Assembly (NCBI RefSeq): GCF_016518545.1
Contig: NZ_JACVTO010000011.1
Coordinates: forward strand, 110,586-174,585
Length of the DNA: 64,000 nt
Direction: 5' to 3'
Source of the DNA: Pseudomonas sp. S30
Lineage (GTDB): Bacteria > Pseudomonadota > Gammaproteobacteria > Pseudomonadales > Pseudomonadaceae
Made by a program: the position numbers and the translations under genes. How positions within the stretch are numbered: the first letter of the stretch is position 1; every line of letters starts with the position of its first letter. Below are positions 25,994-36,268 of the stretch, piece by piece. A model generated the notes under the pieces. The model did not search any database and was not told the DNA's origin. It saw only the letters and a list, made by a program, of their open reading frames with translations.

Positions 25994-26778
25994 TGCCGGC
26001 TCCAGCGGTCGAACAGGCCCTTGATCAGGCTGGCCGTGTCGAGCGGGCGCTCGAGCGGAAACATGTGCCCGCCCGGCACGCTGTGGCATTCGCCGCGCGG
26101 CAGGCGACGCACCGCCAGGGCGTGGTGCCTGCGAACCACGCCACTGTGCTGGCCTCGCACCATGGCCAGCGGCACCTGCAACTGGCGCGCAGGCGCCGGG
26201 CTGGTGTGAGGGATGCTGCGGTAGATACGCATTTCGGTGGAGGCGTCGAAGTGCAGGCGCACGCCCTGCTCCGCCTGTTCCAGGCCGTGGTCCACGTAGG
26301 CCTGCAGGCAGTCGGGATCGAAGGCGCGAAACAGCGCCTTGCTGGCGAAGTAGCGGTGGGCCGATTCGCGGTCCGGGAACGCCTCGCGGCGCCCGGCGGT
26401 GCGTGCCGCCGGGGTGAGGCGATCGATCAGGCCCAGACCCTTGGCGGTGCGGATCACCCACTGGTCGGCGCGGGTCAAAAGGGGCGAGTCGAGCATCACC
26501 ACGCCACGATAGAGCTCGGGCCGCCGCAGGGCTGCATGCAGGTGCAGCACGCCTCCCAACGAGTGCCCCACGCCCCACACCGGCGTGCTCTGCGCGGCCA
26601 GGTGATGGAGCAACTCATCCACCAGGCACAGCCAGTTGTCGTTCACCGGAAAGCGTGGGTCGTGGCCATGGCGATCCAGATGCAGCACCTGGTAGTCCGG
26701 CGCCAGCGCGGCGAACAGCTTGCCATAGGTGGCCGAGGGGAAGCCGTTGGCATGGACGAAGAAGATCTGCTGGGACAT
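25990..26778 (-). CDS. Alpha/beta hydrolase
   Basis: A 262-residue alpha/beta hydrolase beginning MSQQIFFVHANGFPS, with nucleophile elbow GHSLGG and C-terminal catalytic His in VPGGHMFPLE. The protein is coupled to the second hydrolase by a four-base overlap, and the pair is conserved side by side in Pseudomonas as far as I recall. The start at 26778 is chosen because homology-like sequence begins there; the frame continues 34 residues upstream without any recognisable content. Substrate unknown. Confidence 0.83.
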   Translation of the reverse strand: MSQQIFFVHANGFPSATYGKLFAALAPDYQVLHLDRHGHDPRFPVNDNWLCLVDELLHHLAAQSTPVWGVGHSLGGVLHLHAALRRPELYRGVVMLDSPLLTRADQWVIRTAKGLGLIDRLTPAARTAGRREAFPDRESAHRYFASKALFRAFDPDCLQAYVDHGLEQAEQGVRLHFDASTEMRIYRSIPHTSPAPARQLQVPLAMVRGQHSGVVRRHHALAVRRLPRGECHSVPGGHMFPLERPLDTASLIKGLFDRWSRQ

Positions 26779-26869
26779 GGTCGCCGGATCCAGAAGGGAG
26801 TCGGACCATTGTCGGCAAGCCACACCCCCTCGGCAACGTCCGGATAGGTCATCGCCGAGGGTATTCAGG

Positions 26870-27250
26870 TCAGGCACCACCGTCCAGGCGGCTCAAGGCT
26901 CGCTGCAAACAGGCTTTCATATAGGTCAATTGACTGTTGAGCGCCTCGCAGGCGAGTTGCAGATCCAGAGGGCTCAACTCGGCGCGGGCCAAGGCCAGAC
27001 AACTGGTCTGAACGCGACTGGACACTTCGCAGCACGCCTGTTGCAACACCTGCAACTCATGCGCCGCATGCAGCGATGCCGCAGAGACTTCACGGTCTTC
27101 CAGACGACCCAGCAAGTGGTAGAGCCGGGCATCGGCCGCTTCGCGCAACAGGCTGTGCTCGGCGAAGTCCAGCGCCACGCCGGCCTCCAGCTTGCCGATC
27201 GTCGGCCGCAAATCCAGAGACCTCATCAATTCGCGTTGCAGACCACTCAT
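26870..27250 (-). CDS. Small helical protein of unknown function
   Basis: A 126-residue, mostly alpha-helical, cysteine-containing protein (LQQACCEVSSRVQTSCLALA) with no signal peptide or membrane helix. I do not recognise the family. The start at 27250 follows a GGGGG stretch by about six bases; an in-frame start 21 residues upstream is less likely. It lies 91 bases before the first alpha/beta hydrolase gene on the same strand and about 90 bases after sixA, and may share a transcript with either. Confidence 0.6.
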   Translation of the reverse strand: MSGLQRELMRSLDLRPTIGKLEAGVALDFAEHSLLREAADARLYHLLGRLEDREVSAASLHAAHELQVLQQACCEVSSRVQTSCLALARAELSPLDLQLACEALNSQLTYMKACLQRALSRLDGGA

Positions 27251-27314
27251 CAAGACCCCCAGGATCACTGCATTGGTTGCCCCGAACGCTAGCAAGCGGT
27301 GCGCGGCGCCCACA

Positions 27315-27332
27315 ACTGACAGAAATGTCAGT
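27315..27332. repeat. Perfect hairpin downstream of sixA
   Basis: ACTGACA-GAAA-TGTCAGT, a 7-bp perfect stem with a GAAA tetraloop, lies 10 bases after the sixA stop. GNRA-type loops make stable RNA hairpins on the plus-strand sense, but sixA is transcribed from the minus strand, where the loop reads TTTC. No U-run follows, so termination here would be Rho-assisted or absent. Confidence 0.4.
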
Positions 27333-27341
27333 GGTCAAGGA

Positions 27342-27800
27342 TCACTCCGGGGCGTGCAGTCCTCGCAAGATCATCAGGCCTGCCAGAGGCCAGTCACCCT
27401 CCAACTGCGCCAGGGTCGCGGTGCTCATGGGCGCGGGGGCCTGGACATGCCCCTCCACCAGCATGCCGACCAGCGCACCCACAAGGGGTTGATGGCTCAC
27501 CAGCAGCACCTGCTCCAGCCCCAGCCGCTCGATTTCGCCGATCACCTCGCCCACGTCGCTCTCCGGCGTGAGCCAGGGGACGGTGCGCACGGGCTGGGCG
27601 AAATCCAGGATGTCGTGCACCAGTGCGGCGGTCTGCTGCGCCCGCACGTAAGGGCTGGCGATGATCGCCTGCAAGGGCTGACCCAACAGCCGAGCGGCGC
27701 TGCGCAACACCTGCTCGCGTCCATGGGCGGTCAGACGCCGCTCGGCATCGGTGTTCGCCCGCGGCTCGGCTTCGCCGTGGCGCAATATCCACAGCGTCAC
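27342..27800 (-). CDS. sixA: Phosphohistidine phosphatase SixA
   Basis: A 152-residue histidine phosphatase: the catalytic RHGEA is at residues 7-11 and the second histidine in LLVSHQPLVG. SixA removes phosphate from histidine phosphotransfer proteins, notably ArcB HPt and PtsO/NPr in E. coli. It overlaps the upstream DUF4389 gene by four bases and the arrangement gpsA-DUF4389-sixA is typical of Pseudomonas. Confidence 0.9.
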   Translation of the reverse strand: MTLWILRHGEAEPRANTDAERRLTAHGREQVLRSAARLLGQPLQAIIASPYVRAQQTAALVHDILDFAQPVRTVPWLTPESDVGEVIGEIERLGLEQVLLVSHQPLVGALVGMLVEGHVQAPAPMSTATLAQLEGDWPLAGLMILRGLHAPE

Positions 27801-28144
27801 AGTTTCGGCTCCTCGTCACGGGCCGGGTACGCAGCAGGCTCCACGCGGTGCGCTGGCTCGCCATCGGCAGCACGCGGCGTCGGCCAGTCGGCGAATGGCC
27901 AGGGTTTCTGCTCGGTGTGGAAACTGCCGAAGCGACCGATCTGGGCCAGGAACTGGCTGAGGCTGTCGCCGAAGTTCATCAGGCTGGCGCTGGGCGCGCT
28001 GTACACCAGGCGGTAGACCAGTTGCACCAGCACCAATGCGCCGAGCAGCACTTCGGCCAGTTGCCAGACCAGCACGAACACCAGCATCCACAGAATCCGC
28101 AGGACGATCGACTCGCGCCGGGCGTGCTCGGGGGTATCGTTCAT
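27797..28144 (-). CDS. DUF4389 membrane protein
   Basis: A 115-residue protein with one long hydrophobic region that could form two helices (about residues 15-50, ILWMLVFVLVWQLAEVLLGALV) and a conserved segment SASLMNFGDSLSQFLAQIGRF, characteristic of DUF4389. A polar C-terminus follows. It lies between gpsA (24 bases) and sixA (overlapping four bases), so it is in one operon with both. Function unknown. Confidence 0.82.
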   Translation of the reverse strand: MNDTPEHARRESIVLRILWMLVFVLVWQLAEVLLGALVLVQLVYRLVYSAPSASLMNFGDSLSQFLAQIGRFGSFHTEQKPWPFADWPTPRAADGEPAHRVEPAAYPARDEEPKL

Positions 28145-28168
28145 GTCTCGCTCCTCGCTGTAGGCGGC

Positions 28169-29200
28169 TCAGTTGAAGCCGCTGGTGGAAATGAAATCGA
28201 CATCGGTCTTGGGCTCGGCGCGCATCAGGTGCTCGATCACCTGGGCCAAGGTGCGTCCCTCGAACAGGATCGCATGCAACCCCGCCACCAGCGGCATGTA
28301 CACCTGCGCCTGCACCGCCTTGGCCTTGAGCACCTTGAGCGTGTTGACCCCCTCGGCCACCTCGCCCAGGCGGCTCACCGCCTCCTCCAGGCTCAAACCC
28401 TGGCCAAGCGCGTAGCCCACCTGGTAGTTGCGGCTCTTGGGCGAGGAACAGGTGACGATCAGGTCCCCTACCCCTGCCAGTCCGAGGAAGGTCATGGGGT
28501 TGGCGCCCTGGCTGACGGCGAAACGGGTCATCTCGGCCAGCGCTCGGGTGATCAGCATGCTCTTGGTGTTCTCGCCCATCTCCAGCGCCACGGCCATGCC
28601 GGCGATGATCGCGTAGACATTCTTCAACGCCCCGCCGAGCTCGACACCGAACCGGTCGGTGCTGGCATAGACCCTGAAGGTGCGCCCGTGCAGCACGGCC
28701 TGGACCTGCTCGCACAGGGCTTCGTCCTCGCTGGCCACCACGGTGGCGGTGAGCGCATGCTCGGCGATCTCCCGCGCCAGGTTGGGCCCGGACAGCACGC
28801 CGATGCGTGCCCGGGGCGCGATTTCCTCGATGATCTGGCTCATCAGCTTGAACGTGTTCGGCTCGATGCCTTTGGTCAGGCTCACCAGGCCCTTGCCACG
28901 AACCCGCTCGGCATGCGGCGCCAGGACGCTGCGCAAAGCGCTGGACGGCAGCGCGACGAAAATCAGCTCGCTGTCCTGCAAGGTGCCGGACAGGTCGTTC
29001 ACCGGCTCGACTCCGTCGTGCAGGCGGATGCCTTTGAGGTAGCGTGGGTTCTCACGGTTGATGCGCATGGCCTGGGCCTGCTCCGGGTCGCGCATCCATT
29101 GACGCACTGGGTTGCCGTTGGCCGCCAGCAGGTTCGCCACGGCGGTGCCGAAGCTTCCGCCTCCGAGCACTGCAACAGGTCGCTGTTCAGTCATATTCAA
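28169..29200 (-). CDS. gpsA: Glycerol-3-phosphate dehydrogenase [NAD(P)+]
   Basis: A 343-residue enzyme that reduces dihydroxyacetone phosphate to sn-glycerol-3-phosphate for phospholipid synthesis. The N-terminal nucleotide fold has [15 protein letters not shown], and the catalytic region includes [15 protein letters not shown] (Lys) and the C-terminal-domain motif [13 protein letters not shown]. Two in-frame ATGs begin the frame (M1 and M3). A perfect -10 TATAAT lies 35 bases upstream at 29236. The gene is divergent from the TonB-dependent receptor gene. Confidence 0.96.
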   Translation of the reverse strand: MNMTEQRPVAVLGGGSFGTAVANLLAANGNPVRQWMRDPEQAQAMRINRENPRYLKGIRLHDGVEPVNDLSGTLQDSELIFVALPSSALRSVLAPHAERVRGKGLVSLTKGIEPNTFKLMSQIIEEIAPRARIGVLSGPNLAREIAEHALTATVVASEDEALCEQVQAVLHGRTFRVYASTDRFGVELGGALKNVYAIIAGMAVALEMGENTKSMLITRALAEMTRFAVSQGANPMTFLGLAGVGDLIVTCSSPKSRNYQVGYALGQGLSLEEAVSRLGEVAEGVNTLKVLKAKAVQAQVYMPLVAGLHAILFEGRTLAQVIEHLMRAEPKTDVDFISTSGFN

Positions 29201-29235
29201 TCCGTCAAAGCCAATAAATAGAGGGCGACCGGGGC

Positions 29236-29262
29236 ATTATAGGGGCAAGCGGCCGGCTTCAA
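29236..29262 (-). promoter_or_regulatory. Sigma-70-type promoter for gpsA
   Basis: On the minus strand TATAAT (29236-29241) is a perfect -10; TTGAAG at 29257-29262 is a possible -35 with a short 15-base spacer. The -10 is the firm part of this call. Confidence 0.5.
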
Positions 29263-29376
29263 ACGACCCATCTCAAGAAAAGCCGACAAGGTCTGCGACA
29301 CCGGCTCGCCGTGCCTAGCTTGCCTGCGGACCGCTCGGGTAACATGCGCGCCTGATCTTCCACACAAGGCCGTCAC

Positions 29377-31488
29377 GTGTTCCCCGGCACGCCCCCCGCC
29401 CACCGCCTGCTGCTGCTGACTGCCCTGCTCGGTGGACCGGCCATGGCCGACGATCTGTTCGTCGACAGCCAGGACCTGCCGCAGGTTCTGACCGCCACGC
29501 GGCTCAAACAATCCCCGGCCGCGGTGCCCGGCAGCATGACCGTGCTCGACAGCGAACTGATCCACGCCAGCGGGGCGCGGGACATCCCCGAATTGCTGCG
29601 CCTGGTGCCAGGCATGATGATCGGCTACGGCGCGGGCAACCAGCCAACGGTCAACTACCACGGCAGCAACGTCAACGACGCCCGGCGCATGCAGGTACTG
29701 ATCGACGGTCGCTCGGTATACCGGGCGGGCCTGGCCACGGTCGACTGGAGCGACATCCCGCTGGCCATCGAGGACATCGAGCGCATCGAAGTGTTTCGCG
29801 GGCCCAACACCGTCAGCTACGGCGCCAATGCACTGATGGCGGTGGTCAACATCCTGACCCGCCGCCCTGCCGACAGCCACGGCACGCGCCTGAAGATCAC
29901 CCGTGGCGAGGACGGCATCGACGACTTCTATGCCAGCCAGGGCTGGGGCTGGGACGGCGGGGACGCGCGCCTGTCGGTGTCCGGCCTGCAGGACGACGGC
30001 TTCGACAAGGACCAATACGGGCAAGACTACCGTGACAGCCGCCGCCTGAGCCGTTTCAACCTCAGCGTGAGCCATGCGCTGACGGCCGATCAGACCCTGG
30101 AGTGGCAACTGGCGGCCAAGGAAGGCAGCGACCAGCGCCCCTACACCTACAAGCCCGTGTTTCCCTTCGTCGACGGGCGCGGCGACAACGCCGATCTGGA
30201 TGCCAAGGACTACGCCGGATCGCTGCGCTGGAGCATCGACTTCAGCCCCGAGCACAGCCTCTACGTCCAGGGCTCGGCCCAGCAGTTCGACCGCCATCAG
30301 GTGTGGCGCGCCTGCGACGCGACCCTGGCCTTCAGCCCTGAGCTGACGCGCCTGTGGCAATTGAGCCCGGACTATGCCGAGCGGGTGGCGCGCAGCGCCA
30401 ACAACCCGCCCGGCAGCCGCGATCCGCTGTTCCAGGGCCTGCGTGACCAGGTCCAGCAACAGTGGGACGACGGCGCCAACCGCCAGGTGTGCGGGGACGT
30501 CGACCAGAGCACCCGGGAAACCCGCTACGACCTGGAAATCCAGGACACGCTGAGCCTGACCGACAGCCTGCGCCTGCTCAGCGGCTTCAACTACCGCTAT
30601 GATCGCGCCGACTCGCAGACCTATTTCGACGGCAGCGTGGACGATCGCACCTGGCGCCTGTTCGGCCAGCTCGAATGGCGTGCCGACGAGCACTGGATCC
30701 TCCAGGGCGGTGCGATGTTCGAAGACAGCGAGCTTTCCGGGAGCTCGCTGACCCCTCGGGTAGCCGTCAACTACCTGATCACCCCACGCCACGGATTGCG
30801 CGCGGTGTATTCCGAAGCCGTGCGCTCGCCCGACATGTTCGAGAACAACGTCAACTGGAGCTATACCGTTGGCAACCTCACACCCAATGTGCTCGGCCTG
30901 CGCGACGGCCAGTACTTCGTCAAGACTCGCGGTCCGGGCGACCTGGAGCAGGAGCGCATGCGCTCGCGCGAACTGGGCTACAACGGCGACTTCTCCGAGC
31001 TGGGTCTGAACCTGGACGTGAAGCTGTTCCATGACCAGATCACCGGCATGATCAGCGAGCCACTGAAAAACAACCAGTACATCGCCAGTAACGCCAATCA
31101 GGCCAGATTCACCGGCACCGAGACCCAGCTGGACTGGCGGTTGAGCCCGCGCGACCGGCTGCGCTTGACCTACGCCTATGTCGATGCCTGGGCCAGCAAT
31201 CCCGACGACCGCCGCCTCAGCGCACGCAACAGTGGCTCGGCCGGCTGGCTGCGTGAGTGGGGCGACGGCTGGTCCAGCGCCCTCTTCTACTATGGCGACG
31301 ATGCGCTCAACCAGTATCGCTACGAACGGGTCGATCTGCGGATCGCCAAGCGCCTGCGCATCCAGGGCAGCACGCTGGAACTGTCGGCGCTGTGGCAGCA
31401 GCGCCTGGACGATCAACCCACCACCATCGAACAGAACCGCTACGACAGTCGTCATCGCCTGAGCTTCAGCGCGGAGCTGGCGTTCTGA
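29377..31488 (+). CDS. TonB-dependent outer-membrane receptor
   Basis: A 703-residue outer-membrane receptor with GTG start (AAGG seven bases upstream) and a signal peptide (AHRLLLLTALLGGPAMADD). The plug domain follows (LTATRLKQSPAAVPGSMTVLD; PELLRLVPGMM; IERIEVFRGPNTVSYGANAL), then a 22-strand-type barrel ending with an aromatic-rich strand (RLSFSAELAF). The plug resembles that of BtuB/CirA-type receptors. Ligand unknown: no siderophore synthesis, FecI/FecR or heme genes are close. Its stop overlaps the next ATG by one base (TGATG), and a hybrid kinase follows, so the operon may couple ligand detection to signalling. Confidence 0.92.
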   Translation: MFPGTPPAHRLLLLTALLGGPAMADDLFVDSQDLPQVLTATRLKQSPAAVPGSMTVLDSELIHASGARDIPELLRLVPGMMIGYGAGNQPTVNYHGSNVNDARRMQVLIDGRSVYRAGLATVDWSDIPLAIEDIERIEVFRGPNTVSYGANALMAVVNILTRRPADSHGTRLKITRGEDGIDDFYASQGWGWDGGDARLSVSGLQDDGFDKDQYGQDYRDSRRLSRFNLSVSHALTADQTLEWQLAAKEGSDQRPYTYKPVFPFVDGRGDNADLDAKDYAGSLRWSIDFSPEHSLYVQGSAQQFDRHQVWRACDATLAFSPELTRLWQLSPDYAERVARSANNPPGSRDPLFQGLRDQVQQQWDDGANRQVCGDVDQSTRETRYDLEIQDTLSLTDSLRLLSGFNYRYDRADSQTYFDGSVDDRTWRLFGQLEWRADEHWILQGGAMFEDSELSGSSLTPRVAVNYLITPRHGLRAVYSEAVRSPDMFENNVNWSYTVGNLTPNVLGLRDGQYFVKTRGPGDLEQERMRSRELGYNGDFSELGLNLDVKLFHDQITGMISEPLKNNQYIASNANQARFTGTETQLDWRLSPRDRLRLTYAYVDAWASNPDDRRLSARNSGSAGWLREWGDGWSSALFYYGDDALNQYRYERVDLRIAKRLRIQGSTLELSALWQQRLDDQPTTIEQNRYDSRHRLSFSAELAF

Positions 31489-32378
31489 TGCTGGCGCTGC
31501 TGCGTCTGCTGCTGCTGTGCCTGTGGCCGGCGGGCACGCTGTGCGCCAGCGAGATCCTGCTCGTGGGCAGTGAAGACCAGCCCAGCGTGCGCAGCTTCGC
31601 CGCCGCGCTGCAAACCCGACGGCCGCACGACGAGGTGCGCTTCCAAACCCTCGAACAGGTCCCGCCGCCCCATCGGATTGGCGCGGACACTCGCCTGATC
31701 CTGCTGGACGAGGCTGCGCTGGACTGGCGTTTGCGCGACGGGTCAGGCCCTCCGGCACTGGCGCTGCGGATCAGCCGAGTGCAGGCCGAGCAACGCCTGG
31801 GGGCCTCGCGACCGGCCTTTCTGAGCCTGCTGTGGAGCGATCCGCCGCCGGCGCGGCAGCTGCGCCTGACACGCTACCTGTTGCCCCAGGCGCGACGCGT
31901 CGGTGTGCTGTACGGCCCGGCCAGCCGCTTCCTGATCGAGGAACTGCGCCAGGCCGCCACCGCGCTGGGCCTGGAAATCATCGCCCAGGAATGGAACGAC
32001 CTGCGTGACAATCGGCCCTTGCAGGCCGTGCTGGGCGATAGCGACGTGCTGCTGGGAATCGATGATCCCGCGCTGTTCAATGCCAAGACCGCCAAGAACG
32101 TGCTGCTCAGCAGCTATGGCCGACAGATGGCCATGATCGGCCCCAATGCCGGCTTCGTCCGGGCCGGCGCCCTGGCCAGCACCTACAGCGACCAGGAGGA
32201 TTGGCTGGCGGTGCTCGACGAGCTGCTGCAGCAGCCGCCGGCCCACTGGCCACGCAGTCTCTATCCCCAGCGATTCGAGGTCAGCGGCAATCAGCAGGTC
32301 GCCCGCGCCCTCGGACTCGAACCCCTAGACCCGACTGCCGCCGCCCTGGTCGTGGCCGAAGGAGCCAACGCCCCATGA
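31488..32378 (+). CDS. Solitary ABC-type substrate-binding protein (PF04392-like)
   Basis: A 296-residue exported protein with a signal peptide ([19 protein letters not shown], cleavage near residue 20). The body resembles ABC_sub_bind (PF04392) periplasmic proteins: [51 protein letters not shown] and [16 protein letters not shown] are the recognisable blocks. No permease or ATPase gene is near, so import is unlikely to be its immediate role; it may present a ligand to the kinase or help the receptor. It is coupled to both neighbours by one- and four-base overlaps. Confidence 0.8.
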   Translation: MLALLRLLLLCLWPAGTLCASEILLVGSEDQPSVRSFAAALQTRRPHDEVRFQTLEQVPPPHRIGADTRLILLDEAALDWRLRDGSGPPALALRISRVQAEQRLGASRPAFLSLLWSDPPPARQLRLTRYLLPQARRVGVLYGPASRFLIEELRQAATALGLEIIAQEWNDLRDNRPLQAVLGDSDVLLGIDDPALFNAKTAKNVLLSSYGRQMAMIGPNAGFVRAGALASTYSDQEDWLAVLDELLQQPPAHWPRSLYPQRFEVSGNQQVARALGLEPLDPTAAALVVAEGANAP

Positions 32379-34294
32379 GCAAGCGCCTGAGCTGGGACAT
32401 CCATGCCCGTACCCAGATGATCAGCCTGGGGCCGGCACTGCTGCTCACCTTGCTGCTGATCGGTTTCTTCACCTTCGTGCGCCTGCAGGACCTGCGTCAG
32501 GAACTGGACCATACCGGGCAGTTGATCGCCAACCAGCTGGCGCCGGCGTGCGAGTACGGGGTCATCTCGGGCAACAATGAAGTGCTCGAGAGCCTGATGC
32601 GCGCCACCTTGAGCATTCCGCACGTGCGCTTTCTGGAGGTGCAGGACGGGCGCAACCATATCCTGGTGTATGTCGAGCAATCCGGTGAAAGCGTCAACCG
32701 CGCCCAGCGCGTCGAAGTGTTCCAGGCACCGATCCGCTTGCAGCAGATCCGCCTGGACAACGATTTCCTGCACCAGGGCAGTACGCCGCCAAGCGTCGGC
32801 GACGACTACCTCGGGCGCGTGATCGTCGGCATGTCGGACGACGCCTTCAGCGAGCGACAGCAGGAAATCGTGATCAAGGCGTGCATCCTCGCGCTGTTCG
32901 CCCTGGCCTTCACCTTCCTGCTCGCGCGCCGCCTGGCCAGGAGCCTGTCGATGCCGATCAGCGACATGGGCCATGCGGTCAAGGCCATCCAGCAGGGCGA
33001 ATTCAACGCGCCGTTGCCGGTGGTGGACGACAGCGAGCTAGGCCACCTGGCGCGGCACATCAACAACCTGGCCAACGCCCTCGATCAGGCCAGCCGTGAA
33101 CAGCGCCAGACCATCGCCGAACTGGTCCAGGCCCGCGAGGAGGCTGAGCGCGCCAACCGCGCCAAATCCGACTTCCTGGCCATGATGAGCCATGAACTGC
33201 GCACCCCCATGAACGGTGTGATGGGCATGCTGCAATTGCTCGAGACCACCACCCTGACCCACGAGCAGGCCGAGTACACGGCAGTGGCCAGCGAATCCAC
33301 AGGGCACCTGCTCAAGGTCATCAATGACATCCTCGATTTTTCCCGCATCGAGCGCACCAGCCTGGAACTGGAGCACATCGACTTCAACCTCGGCGAGCTG
33401 ATCCGCAGCAGCGTGCAGTCCTTCCAGCACAGCGCCCAGCAGCGCGACCTGCAACTGCGCCTGCAACTGGCCGCGGGTATGGACACCTTGCAGGTGGCCG
33501 GCGATCCCACGCGCATCCGCCAGATCCTGCTCAACCTGGTCGGCAACGCGCTGAAGTTCACCGAGCGCGGCGAAGTTCAGGTCGACGCCCAGTGGCGCAT
33601 GCTCGATCACCAGCTGCTGCGCCTGACGTGCACCGTGCGCGACACCGGTATCGGCATCGACAGCGACCGGCTGGAGACCATGTTCGAAGCCTTCCAGCAA
33701 GCCGACAGCTCGATTTCCAGACGCTACGGCGGCACCGGGCTGGGCCTGCCGATCGCCCGGACCCTGGCCGAGCGCATGGGCGGCACCCTGCGCGGTGAAA
33801 GCCGTGAGGGTGCGGGCTCGACCTTCACCCTGGAAATCCCGCTGGCGCGCGCCAGCAAGCCGTTCGGCCTGCCGCTGGAGCTGGAACGCCAGGGTGCGAC
33901 GCTCGGCCGCGGCCAGCGGATACTGCTGGTGGAGGACAATCCGGTCAATCAGAGCGTGATCGAGGCCATGCTGCGCAGCCTGGGTTTCCAGGTCGACCTG
34001 GCCAACGATGGCGAACAGGCCGTCGCCCTGGGCACGGAACGAACGTACGCGGCGATCCTGATGGACTGTCGCCTGCCCGCACTGGACGGCTACGAAGCCA
34101 CGCGCCGCCTGCGCCACAACGGCCGCGACCTGCCGATCATCGCCCTGACCGCCAATGCGTTGGTCGGCGATCGCGAACGCTGCCTGGACGCGGGCATGAA
34201 CGACTACCTCAGCAAACCGTTCAAACGCGCCGAGCTGCTGCGCGTTCTGCAGGGCTGGCTGCCCGGGCTCACTGCGTCTACTGGCGATAAATGA
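32375..34294 (+). CDS. BarA-like membrane hybrid sensor histidine kinase
   Basis: A 639-residue hybrid kinase. A first membrane helix (about 17-36), a periplasmic sensor of about 125 residues ([19 protein letters not shown], a CHASE8/BarA-like motif), a second helix (about 166-186), HAMP (about 187-240), HisKA with acceptor His273 ([17 protein letters not shown]), HATPase ([13 protein letters not shown], then [20 protein letters not shown]) and a receiver ([11 protein letters not shown], acceptor Asp564 in [11 protein letters not shown]). No HPt domain is present, so phosphate must pass to an HPt protein elsewhere. The start at 32375 overlaps the binding-protein stop (ATGA). It is the third gene of the receptor operon. 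Confidence 0.92.
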   Translation: MSKRLSWDIHARTQMISLGPALLLTLLLIGFFTFVRLQDLRQELDHTGQLIANQLAPACEYGVISGNNEVLESLMRATLSIPHVRFLEVQDGRNHILVYVEQSGESVNRAQRVEVFQAPIRLQQIRLDNDFLHQGSTPPSVGDDYLGRVIVGMSDDAFSERQQEIVIKACILALFALAFTFLLARRLARSLSMPISDMGHAVKAIQQGEFNAPLPVVDDSELGHLARHINNLANALDQASREQRQTIAELVQAREEAERANRAKSDFLAMMSHELRTPMNGVMGMLQLLETTTLTHEQAEYTAVASESTGHLLKVINDILDFSRIERTSLELEHIDFNLGELIRSSVQSFQHSAQQRDLQLRLQLAAGMDTLQVAGDPTRIRQILLNLVGNALKFTERGEVQVDAQWRMLDHQLLRLTCTVRDTGIGIDSDRLETMFEAFQQADSSISRRYGGTGLGLPIARTLAERMGGTLRGESREGAGSTFTLEIPLARASKPFGLPLELERQGATLGRGQRILLVEDNPVNQSVIEAMLRSLGFQVDLANDGEQAVALGTERTYAAILMDCRLPALDGYEATRRLRHNGRDLPIIALTANALVGDRERCLDAGMNDYLSKPFKRAELLRVLQGWLPGLTASTGDK

Positions 34295-34353
34295 TAAAGT
34301 GCGGCAGTCTTAAATACTGGACAGGGCCTGCAAGGGACCGGACAATAAACTTT

Positions 34354-34388
34354 CAGTGCACACCTGTACTCGTTTGTCGGGTGTACTG
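34354..34388. promoter_or_regulatory. Imperfect dyad in the fabA upstream region
   Basis: CAGTGCACACC (34354-34364) and GGTGTACTG (34380-34388) are inverted copies apart from a two-base bulge. It lies about 115 bases before fabA, in a 209-base intergenic space that must carry the fabAB promoter. It could be a repressor site; it does not obviously match the DesT or FabR operators I recall. Confidence 0.35.
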
Positions 34389-34503
34389 TGACTTTCACCC
34401 CAACGCAATAGTCTACCTGTAGGCTGCCGCTCTGGTATCTGTAGGATCCCAGACCGGCCGGGAAGATTCATCCCCTGCCACAGGGGGTTATTGAGGAGCT
34501 CGC

Positions 34504-35019
34504 ATGACCAAACAACACGCCTTTACTCGGGAAGACCTGCTGCGCTGCAGTCGCGGTGAGCTGTTCGGCCCAGGTAATGCGCAACTGCCCGCCCCGAACA
34601 TGCTGATGGTCGATCGCATCGCCCACATCAGCGAGGAAGGCGGCAAGTACGGCAAAGGTGAATTGGTCGCTGAGCTGGATATCAACCCGGACCTGTGGTT
34701 CTTCGCCTGCCATTTCGAGGGCGATCCCGTGATGCCAGGGTGCCTTGGCCTCGACGCCATGTGGCAGCTGGTCGGCTTCTTCCTCGGCTGGCAGGGTCGT
34801 CCGGGCCGTGGCCGCGCGCTGGGCTCGGGCGAGGTGAAATTCTTCGGCCAGGTCCTGCCGACCGCCAAGAAGGTCACCTACAACATCCACATCAAGCGCG
34901 TCCTGAAGGGCAAGCTGAACATGGCCATCGCCGATGGCTCGGTCAGCGTCGACGGTCGCGAGATCTACACCGCCGAAGGCCTGCGGGTCGGCGTGTTCAC
35001 CTCCACTGACAATTTCTAA
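34504..35019 (+). CDS. fabA: 3-hydroxyacyl-[ACP] dehydratase/trans-2-decenoyl-ACP isomerase
   Basis: A 171-residue bifunctional enzyme that dehydrates 3-hydroxydecanoyl-ACP and isomerises the product to cis-3-decenoyl-ACP, the branch point to unsaturated fatty acids. Catalytic His70 ([14 protein letters not shown]) and Asp84 (CLGLD) are at the canonical positions. GAGG precedes the ATG by seven bases. It is followed by fabB after 11 bases, as in other gamma-proteobacteria using the FabA/FabB route. Cytoplasmic dimer. Confidence 0.98.
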   Translation: MTKQHAFTREDLLRCSRGELFGPGNAQLPAPNMLMVDRIAHISEEGGKYGKGELVAELDINPDLWFFACHFEGDPVMPGCLGLDAMWQLVGFFLGWQGRPGRGRALGSGEVKFFGQVLPTAKKVTYNIHIKRVLKGKLNMAIADGSVSVDGREIYTAEGLRVGVFTSTDNF

Positions 35020-35030
35020 GGGTTATTCGC

Positions 35031-36251
35031 ATGCGCCGCGTCGTTATCACTGGTCTGGGCATCGTTTCGTGCCTGGGCAATGACAAAGCTACCGTCACCG
35101 AAAGCCTGCGCAACAGCCGTCCGGGTATTCGCTACAACCCGGAATACAAGGAAATGGGGCTGCGGAGTCAGGTGTCCGGCTCCATCGACCTGAACCTGGA
35201 AGAACTGATCGACCGCAAGGTCTATCGCTTCGTCGGTCACGCCGCCGCCTACGCCTACCTGGCCATGCAGGACGCGATCAAGGACGCCGGCCTCACCGAA
35301 GAGCAGGTCTCCAACCCGCGTACGGGCCTGGTGGCCGGCTCTGGTGGCGCATCGACACTCAACCAGATGGAAGCGCTGGACACCCTGCGCGAGAAAGGCG
35401 TGAAGCGCGTCGGCCCTTACCGCGTTACCCGCACCATGGGCAGCACGGTTTCGGCTTGCCTGGCCACCCCGTTCAAGATCAAGGGTATCAACTACTCGAT
35501 CTCGTCGGCCTGCGCCACCTCGGCACACTGCATCGGTACTGCCCTGGAGCAGATCCAGTGGGGCAAGCAGGACATCGTCTTCGCCGGTGGCGGTGAAGAA
35601 GAGCACTGGAGCCAGTCGTTCCTGTTCGATGCCATGGGTGCCCTGTCGACCAAGCGCAACGATGATCCTGTGCACGCCTCGCGCGCCTACGACGCCGACC
35701 GCGACGGCTTCGTCATCGCCGGCGGCGGCGGCATGGTGGTGGTCGAGGAACTCGAGCACGCACTGGCCCGTGGTGCCAAGATCTACGCCGAGATCGTCGG
35801 CTATGGCGCCACCTCCGATGGCTACGACATGGTCGCGCCGAGTGGCGAAGGCGCCATCCGCTGCATGCAGCAGGCCCTGTCGACCGTCGACACGCCCATC
35901 GACTACCTGAACACCCACGGCACCTCCACCCCGGTCGGCGATGTCGCCGAGATGAAGGGCGTGCGTGAAGTGTTCGGCAGCAACGCGCCGAAGATCAGCT
36001 CCACCAAGAGCCTCTCGGGTCACTCCCTGGGCGCTGCCGGCGTGCATGAGGCGATCTACTGCCTGCTGATGATGGAAAACAACTTCATCGCCGGCTCCGC
36101 CAACATCGACGAACTGGACCCGGAAGTGGCCGACCTGCCGGTGCTGCGCCAGACCGAAGAAAACGCCAAGCTCGATACCGTCATGAGCAACAGCTTCGGC
36201 TTCGGCGGCACCAACGCCACCTTGGTACTCAAGCGCTGGACTGGCCAGTAA
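35031..36251 (+). CDS. fabB: 3-oxoacyl-[ACP] synthase I
   Basis: A 406-residue ketosynthase that elongates cis-3-decenoyl-ACP and so commits it to unsaturated fatty acids. The Cys-His-His triad is Cys161 ([10 protein letters not shown]), His296 (NTHGTST) and His331 (SGHSLGAAG); the C-terminal [11 protein letters not shown] is also present. It is in an operon with fabA and ends at a strong intrinsic terminator. Confidence 0.98.
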   Translation: MRRVVITGLGIVSCLGNDKATVTESLRNSRPGIRYNPEYKEMGLRSQVSGSIDLNLEELIDRKVYRFVGHAAAYAYLAMQDAIKDAGLTEEQVSNPRTGLVAGSGGASTLNQMEALDTLREKGVKRVGPYRVTRTMGSTVSACLATPFKIKGINYSISSACATSAHCIGTALEQIQWGKQDIVFAGGGEEEHWSQSFLFDAMGALSTKRNDDPVHASRAYDADRDGFVIAGGGGMVVVEELEHALARGAKIYAEIVGYGATSDGYDMVAPSGEGAIRCMQQALSTVDTPIDYLNTHGTSTPVGDVAEMKGVREVFGSNAPKISSTKSLSGHSLGAAGVHEAIYCLLMMENNFIAGSANIDELDPEVADLPVLRQTEENAKLDTVMSNSFGFGGTNATLVLKRWTGQ

Positions 36252-36268
36252 GGCCCGTCGGTTGAAGC

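Noticed and set aside
29197..31758. 853-codon minus-strand open frame opposite the TonB-dependent receptor
   Set aside because: Antisense shadow; the plus-strand product has complete plug and barrel features.
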